Part shown: piece by piece, positions 15,300 through 22,543 of the stretch
Layout of the letters: each line of letters starts with the position of its first letter
Numbering within the stretch: the first letter of the stretch is position 1
From: Betaproteobacteria bacterium
GTDB lineage: Bacteria > Pseudomonadota > Gammaproteobacteria > Burkholderiales > SG8-41
DNA length: 23,419 nucleotides
Assembly (NCBI GenBank): GCA_025363575.1
Contig: JANYDM010000213.1
Span: forward strand, 1 to 23,419
Reading direction: 5' to 3'
Program-made: the position numbers and the translations under genes
Notes under the pieces: generated by a model
The model's database searches: none
What the model was told of the DNA's origin: nothing
Seen by the model: only the letters and a program-made list of their open reading frames with translations

Positions 15300-17483
15300 G
15301 TGAGCGATTCAGCATCAACTCTCGATCTCAAATCTTTTTTTGCGCCGGCCAGCGTCGCCATCGTCGGCGCGACCGACGATGTCACGCGCTTTGCCGGTCG
15401 CGTGCTGATGCGCATGATGAACTTCGGCTATCAGGGGCGCGTCTTTCCGGTCAACCCGCGTTTCAAGACAGTGCGCGGGTTCACTTGCTATCCCGCGGTG
15501 CGCGATTTGCCCGAGGCGCCCGATCATGTCGGCATCGTGGTGCCGACCGAACACGTGATGACCCTGCTCGAAGACTGCGCGGCGCGCGGTGCCCGCTTTG
15601 CCACAGTTTATTCGGGCGGTTTCGCGGAAACCGGCACTGCGGAAGGCCGCGCGCTGCAGGCGAGGATCACCGCGTTCGCGCGGGAGTCCGGCATGCGCAT
15701 CATGGGGCCGAACTGCAACGGCATGGTGAATTTCATCGACGGTTTTGCGATGACAACCTCGGCCACGGTTGCCACGCGCCAGCCCGCCGGCAATGTCGGG
15801 GTCGTCGCGCAAAGCGGCGGCGCGGGCCAGGTCAACGTGATGTGGCGCGCGCAGGAAGCGGGCGTCGGTATCAGCTATGAAGTGAGCTGCGGCAATTCCG
15901 CTGATCTCAATATCCTGGACTTCATGCAGTTCATGATCGACGACGAGGCTACCGGCGTGATCATGGTGCTGGCGGAAAATATCCCGGACGGTCCGCGCCT
16001 GATCGAGGTCGCGCAGCGCGCCGAGGCGCGCGAGAAGCCGATAGTCATGTTGAAGCTCGGTCGCACTCCGGCGGGCAGTCAGGCCGCAGCGTCGCATACC
16101 GGTGCCATGGCGGGTGCTGACGACGTGTGCGACGCGGCGCTGCGCCAGTGCGGCATCATCCGCGTCGACGATTGCAACGAGCTGTACGAGACGGCGATGC
16201 TGTTGCGCACACGCCGCTGGCCGCGCGGCACACGCGTGGCGGCAACGACCATCTCCGGCGGCAATGGCGTGCTGCTGGTTGATCTCGGCGCCAGCGTCGG
16301 TTTGAGCTTTCCGGCTTATGGCGCGGATACGCAAAAGCAACTCGCGGCATTGCTGCCCAAGCACGGCACGACGGCCAACCCGACGGATGTCACCAACGCG
16401 GCAATCGGCAAGCCGGACATGTTCCGGCGCTGCCTGGAAACGATCGGCGCCGATGACAATATCGACGTCATGGTCCCCATCTTCACGTTGTCGGTAGCGA
16501 GCGACGTGCGGCAGGCGGCTGAAGCCGCGAAAACATCGGCGAAGCCGGTCGCGATATTGTGGACCGGGGCGTGCAACGATGATCCCGCGTTGACGGCAAG
16601 AAGTCTCGTGGCGGAAGGCGTGCCTGTCTACCGCAACACGCTGGCCTGCCTCAAAGCGGTGCGGCTGGCCGCCCGCTACGGCGAATTCCTGCGCCGCCCG
16701 CGTGCGGCGACTCCGCAGAGGCCCGCGCATATGGACGCTGTCGCTGCGCACAAGCTGCTGCGCGCGGCGACGGCGACGATGACCGAACGTGCGAGTAAAG
16801 CGGTGCTGGCAGCGTACGGCTTTCCGGTCACACGCGAGGCGCTGGCGCGCAACGCCCAAGAAGCCGTGCGTATCGCCGGTGAGATCGGCGGCGACGTTGC
16901 GCTCAAGATAGAGTCGGCAGATATTCCGCACAAGACGGAAGCCGGCGCCATACGATTGCGGCTCAAAGGTGACCAGGCGGTGAGCAACGGCTATGCGGAA
17001 GTTATGGCAGCGGCGGCAGCCTACAAGAGGGATGCCGCACTCGATGGCGTGCTCGTGCAGGAAATGACGGCGCCGGGACTGGAATTCATGTTGGGCCTGG
17101 TGGTGGACGCGGTGTTCGGCCCGGTGGTGGTCGCCGGACTCGGTGGCATACACGTGGAAGTGCTCGGCGACCTGGCATTTCGCGTGGCGCCCATAGACCA
17201 CGCCGAAGCGCAGCGCATGCTGCGAGAGTTGCGCGGCTATAAAATGCTGGAAGGCGTGCGCGGCGCGCCGCCGTGCGATATCGAGGCGCTCTGCGACCTG
17301 CTCGTGCGCCTGTCGTGGCTGGCGCATGAATGCTGCGAAGAGATCGGCGAGCTCGACATCAATCCGCTGCTGCTTTATGCGGAAGGCGCGGGTGCGCGGG
17401 TGGTCGACGCGCTGATCGTGAAACGCGCGCCGCAGCAGTCGACAGGCGCGACTATGGAAAATCTGACTGAAGGAAAGCGGTAA
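15300..17483 (+). CDS. NDP-forming acyl-CoA synthetase (acetate-CoA ligase/ACD, fused alpha-beta)
   Basis: A 727-residue enzyme that joins a carboxylic acid to CoA using a nucleotide triphosphate and a phosphohistidine intermediate. It begins with a CoA-binding Rossmann domain (A-S-V-A-I-V-G-A-T, about 17-25). The ligase domain has Q-S-G-G-A-G (171-176) and His266 in A-A-S-H-T-G-A-M-A-G, the likely phosphorylated histidine. An ATP-grasp part (about 495-715) has E-S-A-D-I-P-H-K-T-E-A-G-A and D-I-N-P-L-L. The start is GTG at 15300 with CAGGA upstream. Members act on acetate, propionate, pimelate, sulfur acids and others; the acid here is not determined. The stop overlaps the dehydrogenase ATG by one base, so the two steps, activation and then dehydrogenation, are coupled. 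Confidence 0.9.
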   Translation: MSDSASTLDLKSFFAPASVAIVGATDDVTRFAGRVLMRMMNFGYQGRVFPVNPRFKTVRGFTCYPAVRDLPEAPDHVGIVVPTEHVMTLLEDCAARGARFATVYSGGFAETGTAEGRALQARITAFARESGMRIMGPNCNGMVNFIDGFAMTTSATVATRQPAGNVGVVAQSGGAGQVNVMWRAQEAGVGISYEVSCGNSADLNILDFMQFMIDDEATGVIMVLAENIPDGPRLIEVAQRAEAREKPIVMLKLGRTPAGSQAAASHTGAMAGADDVCDAALRQCGIIRVDDCNELYETAMLLRTRRWPRGTRVAATTISGGNGVLLVDLGASVGLSFPAYGADTQKQLAALLPKHGTTANPTDVTNAAIGKPDMFRRCLETIGADDNIDVMVPIFTLSVASDVRQAAEAAKTSAKPVAILWTGACNDDPALTARSLVAEGVPVYRNTLACLKAVRLAARYGEFLRRPRAATPQRPAHMDAVAAHKLLRAATATMTERASKAVLAAYGFPVTREALARNAQEAVRIAGEIGGDVALKIESADIPHKTEAGAIRLRLKGDQAVSNGYAEVMAAAAAYKRDAALDGVLVQEMTAPGLEFMLGLVVDAVFGPVVVAGLGGIHVEVLGDLAFRVAPIDHAEAQRMLRELRGYKMLEGVRGAPPCDIEALCDLLVRLSWLAHECCEEIGELDINPLLLYAEGAGARVVDALIVKRAPQQSTGATMENLTEGKR

Positions 17484-18658
17484 TGGAAACTACGGCACTC
17501 GAAATCGAACTGTCCGACGAGCTGCGCGCGATGCGCGATGCGGTGCGGCGTTTTACCGAGCGCGAGCTTGGCCCATGGGCGGAAGAGATCGACCGCGTCG
17601 GCGAAATCCCGCCGGGGCTTATAGAGCTCATGCAAAAGAATGGTTACTGCGGCATGCGGCTGCCGGTCGAGTACGGCGGCGGTGGACTGAGCCTGTTCCA
17701 GTATTGCATCGCGCTCGAGGAGTTCAGTCGCCTGCACCGTGCGATCACGATAGCGGCGAACTACTCCAGCGGCATGACGCCCATGGCAATCGTGCGGCAC
17801 GGTACGAAGCAGCAGAAAGAAAAATTTCTGCGCGGCTTCGCCGCCGGCAAACTGAAGTCCGCCTTCGCGCTGACGGAGCCGGAAGCAGGCTCGGACGCCG
17901 CCGGCATGCGCACGCGCGCGGGAAAAAGCGGCGACGGCTGGATACTGGACGGACGCAAGCATTACATCAGCGGCGGCCACGTGGCCGACGTGATCATGGT
18001 GATGGCGGTCACCGATCCGGAAAAGCGCGCGCGCGGCGGCATCACGGCGTTTCTCGTCGAGCGCGGCACGCCGGGATTCGAAGTTACGCGCGTCGATACG
18101 ACCATAGCGACCGACGCGATCAAGCTGGCCGAACTCACGTTCGAGAACTGCAAGCTGCCGGCGGAGGCGGTGATAGGCGAGGTCGGCGCCGGTTTCAAAG
18201 TTGCAATGGGTTCGCTGAACGACGGCCGCATGTCGGTCTCGTGCTCGTGCGTTGGCGCGGCCGAATCGCTGCTGGATAAATCGATTGAACACTCGAAGGT
18301 GCGCCGCACTTTCGGCAAGTTGCTGGCGGAACGGCAGGCGATCCAGTGGATGCTTGCGGATTCGGCCATGGACATCGCCGCCGCGCGCGCGCTGTGCTAC
18401 GACGTGCTGCGGCGGCTCGAAAAAGGCGACAACGTCGGCTCCGCCGGCAGCATGTGCAAGCTCTTCTGCTCGGAAATGGTCGGGCGCGTCGCCGACCGCG
18501 CGGTGCAGATCCATGGCGGCATGGGCGTGATACGCGGTTTCCCGGTCGAACGCTTCTACCGCGACGTGCGTCACTACCGGGTGGGCGAAGGCGCATCCGA
18601 GATCCAGCGCATTGTGATTTCGCGCGACCTGTTGCGCGGCGTCAAGATCGGCGACTGA
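17483..18658 (+). CDS. Acyl-CoA dehydrogenase
   Basis: A 391-residue flavoenzyme that oxidises acyl-CoA to the 2,3-enoyl-CoA, passing electrons to ETF. Family motifs include A-F-A-L-T-E-P-E-A-G-S-D, L-D-G-R-K-H-Y-I-S-G-G, the dimer/FAD segment R-R-T-F-G-K-L-L-A-E-R-Q-A-I-Q, and Q-I-H-G-G-M-G-V-I-R. Glu369 in G-E-G-A-S-E-I-Q occupies the catalytic base position of medium/short-chain enzymes. The intact Glu makes an ordinary dehydrogenase more likely than a desulfinase-type variant. The ATG overlaps the preceding stop (TAATG); the next gene is 4 bp away. Chain length or branching of the substrate cannot be judged. Confidence 0.93.
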   Translation: METTALEIELSDELRAMRDAVRRFTERELGPWAEEIDRVGEIPPGLIELMQKNGYCGMRLPVEYGGGGLSLFQYCIALEEFSRLHRAITIAANYSSGMTPMAIVRHGTKQQKEKFLRGFAAGKLKSAFALTEPEAGSDAAGMRTRAGKSGDGWILDGRKHYISGGHVADVIMVMAVTDPEKRARGGITAFLVERGTPGFEVTRVDTTIATDAIKLAELTFENCKLPAEAVIGEVGAGFKVAMGSLNDGRMSVSCSCVGAAESLLDKSIEHSKVRRTFGKLLAERQAIQWMLADSAMDIAAARALCYDVLRRLEKGDNVGSAGSMCKLFCSEMVGRVADRAVQIHGGMGVIRGFPVERFYRDVRHYRVGEGASEIQRIVISRDLLRGVKIGD

Positions 18659-18662
18659 AGCG

Positions 18663-19826
18663 ATGAGACTTTCAGCCGCCATTGCCGGCATCGGCGAAAG
18701 CCGCGTTGGACGCGTGCCCGATCGCTCCGCATTGCAGTTGCAGACCGATGCCGCCCAGGCGGCGCTCGCCGACGCCGGGCTGAAAATGTCCGACATCGAC
18801 GGCCTGTTGACGACGCCGGTGCGCGTCGAGCACTGGGCCATGCCGTGCGGCGTAGTGGCGAGTCATCTCGGCGTACGCGCGAAATTTCTGTCGACCGTCG
18901 ATATTGCCGGCGCTTCCGGCTGCGGCATGATCCATCAGGCCGCGATGGCGATCGCTACAGGCCAATGCTCGACCGTGCTGTGCGTGGCGGGGCAGAATCT
19001 TCTTACGCACAGCACGCGCGCGAGCGCGGTCAAGAGCATGGCGGAGGGCGGCAGCGCGCATCCGCAGTTCGAGGTGCCGTACGGGCCGCTGGTGCCGTCG
19101 TTGTACGCGCTGGTCGCGCAACGCCATATGCATGAATACGGCACCACGCCCGAGCAGATGGCGGAAGTGGCAGTAACGCTGCGCCGGCACGCGAGCCTGA
19201 ATCCGAACGCGCACAAACGCGAGCTGATCACGGTCAACGACGTACTCAAGTCAAAAAAAATTGCTTCGCCGCTGCACATCCTCGATTGCGCCATCGTGTC
19301 CGATGGCGCGGCGGCCGCCATCGTCACCAGCGCCGAGCGGGCGCGCGATTTGAAGAAGAAGCCGGTGCATTTGCTCGGGCAGGGCTACGGTTGCCGGCAC
19401 AGCAATATCGGCGACACAGAGCTGACGACGACCGGCGCAGTCGATGCAGGTGCGGAAGCATTTCGCAGCGCCGGGCTCAAGCCATCGAACATGGATCTCG
19501 CGCAGATCTACGACTGCTTTACGATCACGGTGATTGTGGAGCTCGAGGATCTCGGCTTCTGCAAGAAAGGCGAAGGCGGCGCATTCGTGCAGGGCGGACG
19601 TATCGGTATTGGCGGCGAGCTGCCCGTGACCACGCACGGCGGCCTGCTGTCGGGCGGTCATCCAGGGCTGGGCGGCGGATTTTTCCACGTGCTCGAAGCG
19701 GTGCGCCAGTTGCGGGGCGAAGCCGGCGCCCGCCAGGTCAAGGATGCCGAAGTCGCGCTCGTGCATGGCAACGGCGGCGTCATCAGCATTCATTGCACGC
19801 TGATTCTCGGTGGAGCGGCAGCATGA
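18663..19826 (+). CDS. Thiolase-like protein, SCP-x/Ltp2 group
   Basis: A 387-residue thiolase-superfamily protein. Cys87 in G-A-S-G-C-G sits where the acyl-accepting Cys is expected, and His333 in S-G-G-H-P-G-L-G-G matches the thiolase His. The second catalytic Cys of classical thiolases is not in its usual C-x-G-x-G setting; this part reads V-H-G-N-G-G, which is usual in SCP-x and lipid-transfer-like members. The stretch Y-D-C-F-T-I-T-V with L-E-D-L-G-F-C-K-K-G-E-G-G resembles the Ltp2 aldolase group. So it may be a thiolase releasing acetyl- or propionyl-CoA, or a retro-aldolase. The next gene overlaps by 4 bases (ATGA) and encodes a DUF35 partner. An A8 run lies at 19253-19260; the frame is intact. 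Confidence 0.88.
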   Translation: MRLSAAIAGIGESRVGRVPDRSALQLQTDAAQAALADAGLKMSDIDGLLTTPVRVEHWAMPCGVVASHLGVRAKFLSTVDIAGASGCGMIHQAAMAIATGQCSTVLCVAGQNLLTHSTRASAVKSMAEGGSAHPQFEVPYGPLVPSLYALVAQRHMHEYGTTPEQMAEVAVTLRRHASLNPNAHKRELITVNDVLKSKKIASPLHILDCAIVSDGAAAAIVTSAERARDLKKKPVHLLGQGYGCRHSNIGDTELTTTGAVDAGAEAFRSAGLKPSNMDLAQIYDCFTITVIVELEDLGFCKKGEGGAFVQGGRIGIGGELPVTTHGGLLSGGHPGLGGGFFHVLEAVRQLRGEAGARQVKDAEVALVHGNGGVISIHCTLILGGAAA

Positions 19827-20260
19827 ACGAGCAAACCTCAAATTCATTCGCGCCCGACCGGCGGCTGCCTTCGCCCGATGCGCTGACGGCACCCTACTGG
19901 GAAGCCGCGCGGCAGGAACGTCTCGTGGTGCCGCGTTGCGACGATTGCGGTCGCTACCACTTCTATCCGCGCACCTTGTGTCCGCAGTGCAGTTCGCCGC
20001 GGCTCACCTGGACGACAGTGAGCGGCAAGGGTGAAGTGTATTCGTTTACCATCATTCACCGGGCGCCGAGCCCGGCGTTCGCGAGCGCGGTGCCTTATGT
20101 GGTGGCCGCAGTCAAACTCGCGGAAGGCCCGCACCTAATGACCAATATAGTCGGCTGCGCGCCGGACGACGTGCGCGTTGGCATGTCGTTGCGCGTTGTG
20201 TTCCAGAGATATTCCGACGAAATCACGCTGCCGCTGTTCGAGCCCGCGGAGAAGACATGA
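19823..20260 (+). CDS. DUF35 zinc-ribbon/OB-fold protein, thiolase partner
   Basis: A 145-residue protein with the DUF35 layout: an N-terminal helix (about 16-32), a rubredoxin-like zinc ribbon with Cys39, Cys42, Cys53 and Cys56, and a C-terminal OB-fold (about 62-140) with G-E-V-Y-S-F-T-I-I-H and P-Y-V-V-A-A-V. In the steroid side-chain aldolase Ltp2-ChsH2, and in other thiolase-type complexes, a DUF35 subunit shapes the CoA-ester site and is needed for activity. The ATGA overlap with the thiolase gene fits an obligate complex. I chose the ATG at 19823; the frame is open much further upstream but that part lies inside the thiolase gene. It also overlaps the next receptor gene by 4 bases. Confidence 0.9.
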   Translation: MNEQTSNSFAPDRRLPSPDALTAPYWEAARQERLVVPRCDDCGRYHFYPRTLCPQCSSPRLTWTTVSGKGEVYSFTIIHRAPSPAFASAVPYVVAAVKLAEGPHLMTNIVGCAPDDVRVGMSLRVVFQRYSDEITLPLFEPAEKT

Positions 20261-21213
20261 CGCGCCCCGCGCTTCTGATGGCGGGAATGGTGATCGCGTT
20301 CGCTGCCGGCGCGCAACCCTATCCCGTCAAACCGATACGCTTCGTTTCGCCTTATCCGCCAGGTGGCGCGAACGATATCCTTGCACGCATCATCGGCCAA
20401 AAGCTTGGCGAGAGCCTCGGTCAGCAGATCGTCATCGAAAACCGCGGCGGCGCGACCGGCAATATCGGCGCCGAGTTTGTCGCGAAGGCGGCGCCGGACG
20501 GGTACACGATCCTGATGGGGCAGGCGAGCAACCTCACGATCAACGTGAGTCTGATGAAGATGCCCTACGATCCGGTGAAGGATCTCGCGCCAGTCACCTT
20601 GGTGGCGACGACGCCGAATCTGCTCGTTGTCCATCCTTCTTTCCCAGTGCGGACGGTTAAAGATCTGGTCGCACTGGCCAAGGCGAAGCCCGGCTCGATC
20701 AATTATGCGTCGTCGGGCAGCGGCAGTGCGGGGCATCTCGCCGGCGAGCTCTTCAAGAAGGTCGCGCATATAGAGATGATGCACATTCCCTATAAGGGCG
20801 CCGCGCCGGCGTTGACCGACGTCGTGGCCGGTCAGGCACAGCTTTATTTTACGTCACCGATTTCGGCCACACCTTTCGTCAAAGGCGGCAGGTTACGCAT
20901 GGTGGCTGTTACCAGCGTCAAACGTTCGCCGTCGCTGCCGAACGTTCCAACCGTGGCTGAATCCGGCTATCCCGACTTCGAGGTCGTGTCGTGGTGGGGA
21001 GTGCTCACACCCGCAGCAGTGCCGAAAGACCTCATCGCGAAGCTGCACACCGAGTTCGTGAAGGTGCTCGCTCTGCCTGAGATCAAAGCAAAATTCGCGG
21101 AGCAGGGAGCCGATGTGGCGAGCGATACACCCGAGCAGTTCGCGGCCTACATCAAGTCAGAGATCGCCAAGTGGGCCAAGCTCATTAAAGAGCTCGGCGT
21201 CAAAAGCGAATAG
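20257..21213 (+). CDS. Bug/TctC-family solute receptor
   Basis: A 318-residue periplasmic receptor with a short signal peptide (1 to about 18, ending A-A-G-A). Then come Y-P-V-K-P-I-R-F-V-S-P-Y-P-P-G-G-A-N-D, E-N-R-G-G-A-T-G-N-I-G-A-E, A-P-D-G-Y-T, I-N-Y-A-S-S-G-S-G-S-A-G-H-L and H-I-P-Y-K-G-A-A-P. The ATG overlaps the DUF35 stop by 4 bases, so a receptor is translated directly behind the cleavage enzymes; this ties its ligand to the pathway more firmly than context alone. It is the last gene of the plus-strand run and converges on the glycosylase gene, with 6 bp between stops and no visible terminator. Confidence 0.93.
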   Translation: MTRPALLMAGMVIAFAAGAQPYPVKPIRFVSPYPPGGANDILARIIGQKLGESLGQQIVIENRGGATGNIGAEFVAKAAPDGYTILMGQASNLTINVSLMKMPYDPVKDLAPVTLVATTPNLLVVHPSFPVRTVKDLVALAKAKPGSINYASSGSGSAGHLAGELFKKVAHIEMMHIPYKGAAPALTDVVAGQAQLYFTSPISATPFVKGGRLRMVAVTSVKRSPSLPNVPTVAESGYPDFEVVSWWGVLTPAAVPKDLIAKLHTEFVKVLALPEIKAKFAEQGADVASDTPEQFAAYIKSEIAKWAKLIKELGVKSE

Positions 21214-21219
21214 AAATAC

Positions 21220-21840
21220 CTAATATTCGACCGGCACGGGGTCGAGGCTGCGCCACATGTACCAAGTAGCTACGGAGCGCCACGGCTGCCAGCGTTCAGC
21301 AAACTTGCTGAGTTGCTTACGCGTACGCGGTTTGCCTTTGAAGTAAAGCCGGCTTACGGCATTTTGCAAACCGATGTCGTCCAACGGCAGCACGTTCGGA
21401 CGCATCATATAAAACATCAGAAACATCTCGGCGGTCCATCTGCCGATGCCGCGGACCTGAGTGAGTTCTGCGATCAATTCGTCGTCGCTCATTTCTTTCC
21501 AGCGGTTCACACTCAACTTGCCTTCCGCGAAATGATGGGCAAGATCGTGAAGGTAGGTGACCTTGCCGCGCGACAGGCCGCACGCGCGCAGCGCATCGGG
21601 GTGATGGCTGCGCACGGCTTCCGGATGCATTTCCAACAGTGCCGCGATCAGCTTGTTCCACACGCTTTGTGCGGCTTTGACCGAGATCTGCTGACCGACG
21701 ATGGAGCGCGCCAGCGTGTTGAATGCATCGCCGCGCGAGCGCATCGCCAGGCCTTTGGAGCTCGCAACGAGCTCGCGCAATACGGGGTCGACCGCCGACA
21801 GCTCGCGCGTGGCTTGCGTCCAGTAACGGGGCTTTGCCAT
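21220..21840 (-). CDS. DNA-3-methyladenine glycosylase II (AlkA-like, HhH-GPD)
   Basis: A 206-residue base-excision repair enzyme that removes alkylated bases from DNA. The HhH-GPD core covers about residues 35-200. The hairpin L-T-Q-V-R-G-I-G-R-W-T-A-E (126-138) binds DNA, and Asp155 in L-P-L-D-D-I-G is the likely catalytic Asp. It lacks the N-terminal domain of E. coli AlkA and resembles the short form common in bacteria. I chose the ATG at 21838-21840 because it lies 4 bp after the DUF2062 stop; the frame is open to 21891 but the extra residues do not look like the family. It is cotranscribed with DUF2062 and there is no sign of Ada-type regulation here. Confidence 0.92.
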   Translation of the reverse strand: MAKPRYWTQATRELSAVDPVLRELVASSKGLAMRSRGDAFNTLARSIVGQQISVKAAQSVWNKLIAALLEMHPEAVRSHHPDALRACGLSRGKVTYLHDLAHHFAEGKLSVNRWKEMSDDELIAELTQVRGIGRWTAEMFLMFYMMRPNVLPLDDIGLQNAVSRLYFKGKPRTRKQLSKFAERWQPWRSVATWYMWRSLDPVPVEY

Positions 21841-21844
21841 GCCG

Positions 21845-22399
21845 TCAGGCGGCCGCGCGAAACTTGCGCTGCCGCCACGCGTGCACGACATAGCATCGCC
21901 ACAGTAAGCGGACGAGCGGATAACTGACCGCGCTCAATATGAGCGCCAGCAAAGGCAGACCGATGAGCAGAGGTTTGCCGATCGACGTCAGCCAATCGAA
22001 GGCGCTCGGCAGCCATTCGCGAAAGCCTTTGCCTTCGAGGTGAAACGCGAGTTCGGGCATGGTGGCGCCGCTGTCCATCGAAATGAGCTGGCCGAGTTTG
22101 AAAGCCAGATAGTACAGCGGAACAATAGTGAACGGATTGGAGTAGAGGGTCACGATCACCGCGATCGGCAGATTGACCCGAAAGCCGACCGCGAGCAGCG
22201 CGGCGGCGGTGAACTGCACCGGATTGCTGCCGGGTATCAGGCCCGCGAACATGCCGACGGCAACCCCGCCGGCAACCGACCGCCGATGCAGATGCCACAG
22301 GTTATGGTGAATAAGCAGAGAGCCGAAACGCGCTACGTGGCGGTTCTCATTGATGACCGCGTGGCTCGGCAGGTATTTGCGCAGGAACTTGCGGGGCAT
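21845..22399 (-). CDS. DUF2062 membrane protein
   Basis: A 184-residue integral membrane protein of the DUF2062 family. After a basic N-terminal helix come R-R-S-V-A-G-G-V-A-V-G-M-F and I-P-G-S-N-P-V-Q, the family signature. Then there are hydrophobic segments about 64-85 and 92-105 with N-P-F-T-I-V-P-L-Y-Y, and a C-terminal one about 140-165. The end is very basic (W-R-Q-R-K-F-R). The function is unknown. The gene is commonly found divergent from comEC in betaproteobacteria, as here, with a 144-bp spacer. It leads the operon with the glycosylase. Confidence 0.87.
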   Translation of the reverse strand: MPRKFLRKYLPSHAVINENRHVARFGSLLIHHNLWHLHRRSVAGGVAVGMFAGLIPGSNPVQFTAAALLAVGFRVNLPIAVIVTLYSNPFTIVPLYYLAFKLGQLISMDSGATMPELAFHLEGKGFREWLPSAFDWLTSIGKPLLIGLPLLALILSAVSYPLVRLLWRCYVVHAWRQRKFRAAA

Positions 22400-22467
22400 A
22401 AGGTGGCGATATTCTACCTAGTGGCGTGGCGGCCTATCGATTTTGTTCAACGGAAGCCTGCACGCCG

Positions 22468-22487
22468 GCTATGACTAAAGTCATAGC
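22468..22487. repeat. Inverted repeat in the DUF2062/comEC spacer, candidate operator
   Basis: The arm GCTATGACT (22468-22476) and its exact reverse complement AGTCATAGC (22479-22487) flank an AA. It lies 57 bp before the comEC ATG and 69 bp upstream of the DUF2062 start, so a bound regulator could act on both genes. As RNA it could also fold, but with an impossible 2-nt loop. Confidence 0.45.
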
Positions 22488-22490
22488 GGT

Positions 22491-22506
22491 CGCAGGCCTG
22501 CCTGCG
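22491..22506. repeat. Short GC-rich hairpin beside the inverted repeat
   Basis: CGCAGG (22491-22496) pairs with CCTGCG (22501-22506) over a 4-nt loop, 3 bp after the larger inverted repeat. It includes the self-complementary CAGGCCTG. It may be part of the comEC leader RNA; no T-run follows on either strand. Confidence 0.3.
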
Positions 22507-22543
22507 CGTTATATCCACTGACAGCGACAACCGGTGAATGTTC

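Noticed and set aside
15315..17327. A 670-codon open frame antisense to the acyl-CoA synthetase
   Set aside because: It mirrors a GC-rich gene in the opposite strand, is rich in Arg, His and Ala, and shows no family motif. The plus-strand synthetase has clear domains.
17483..18658. Dehydrogenase as a 3-sulfinopropionyl-CoA desulfinase, which would fit the sulfur theme
   Set aside because: Glu369 is in the normal catalytic base position, which points to a true dehydrogenase. I cannot confirm desulfinase-specific residues by eye.
19253..19260. A8 run in the thiolase gene as a slippage site
   Set aside because: The reading frame is intact (K-S-K-K-I-A-S-P) and there is no useful alternative frame after it.
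11226..21213. The repeated Bug genes as a recent tandem duplication
   Set aside because: The receptors differ throughout at protein and DNA level and are separated by unrelated genes.
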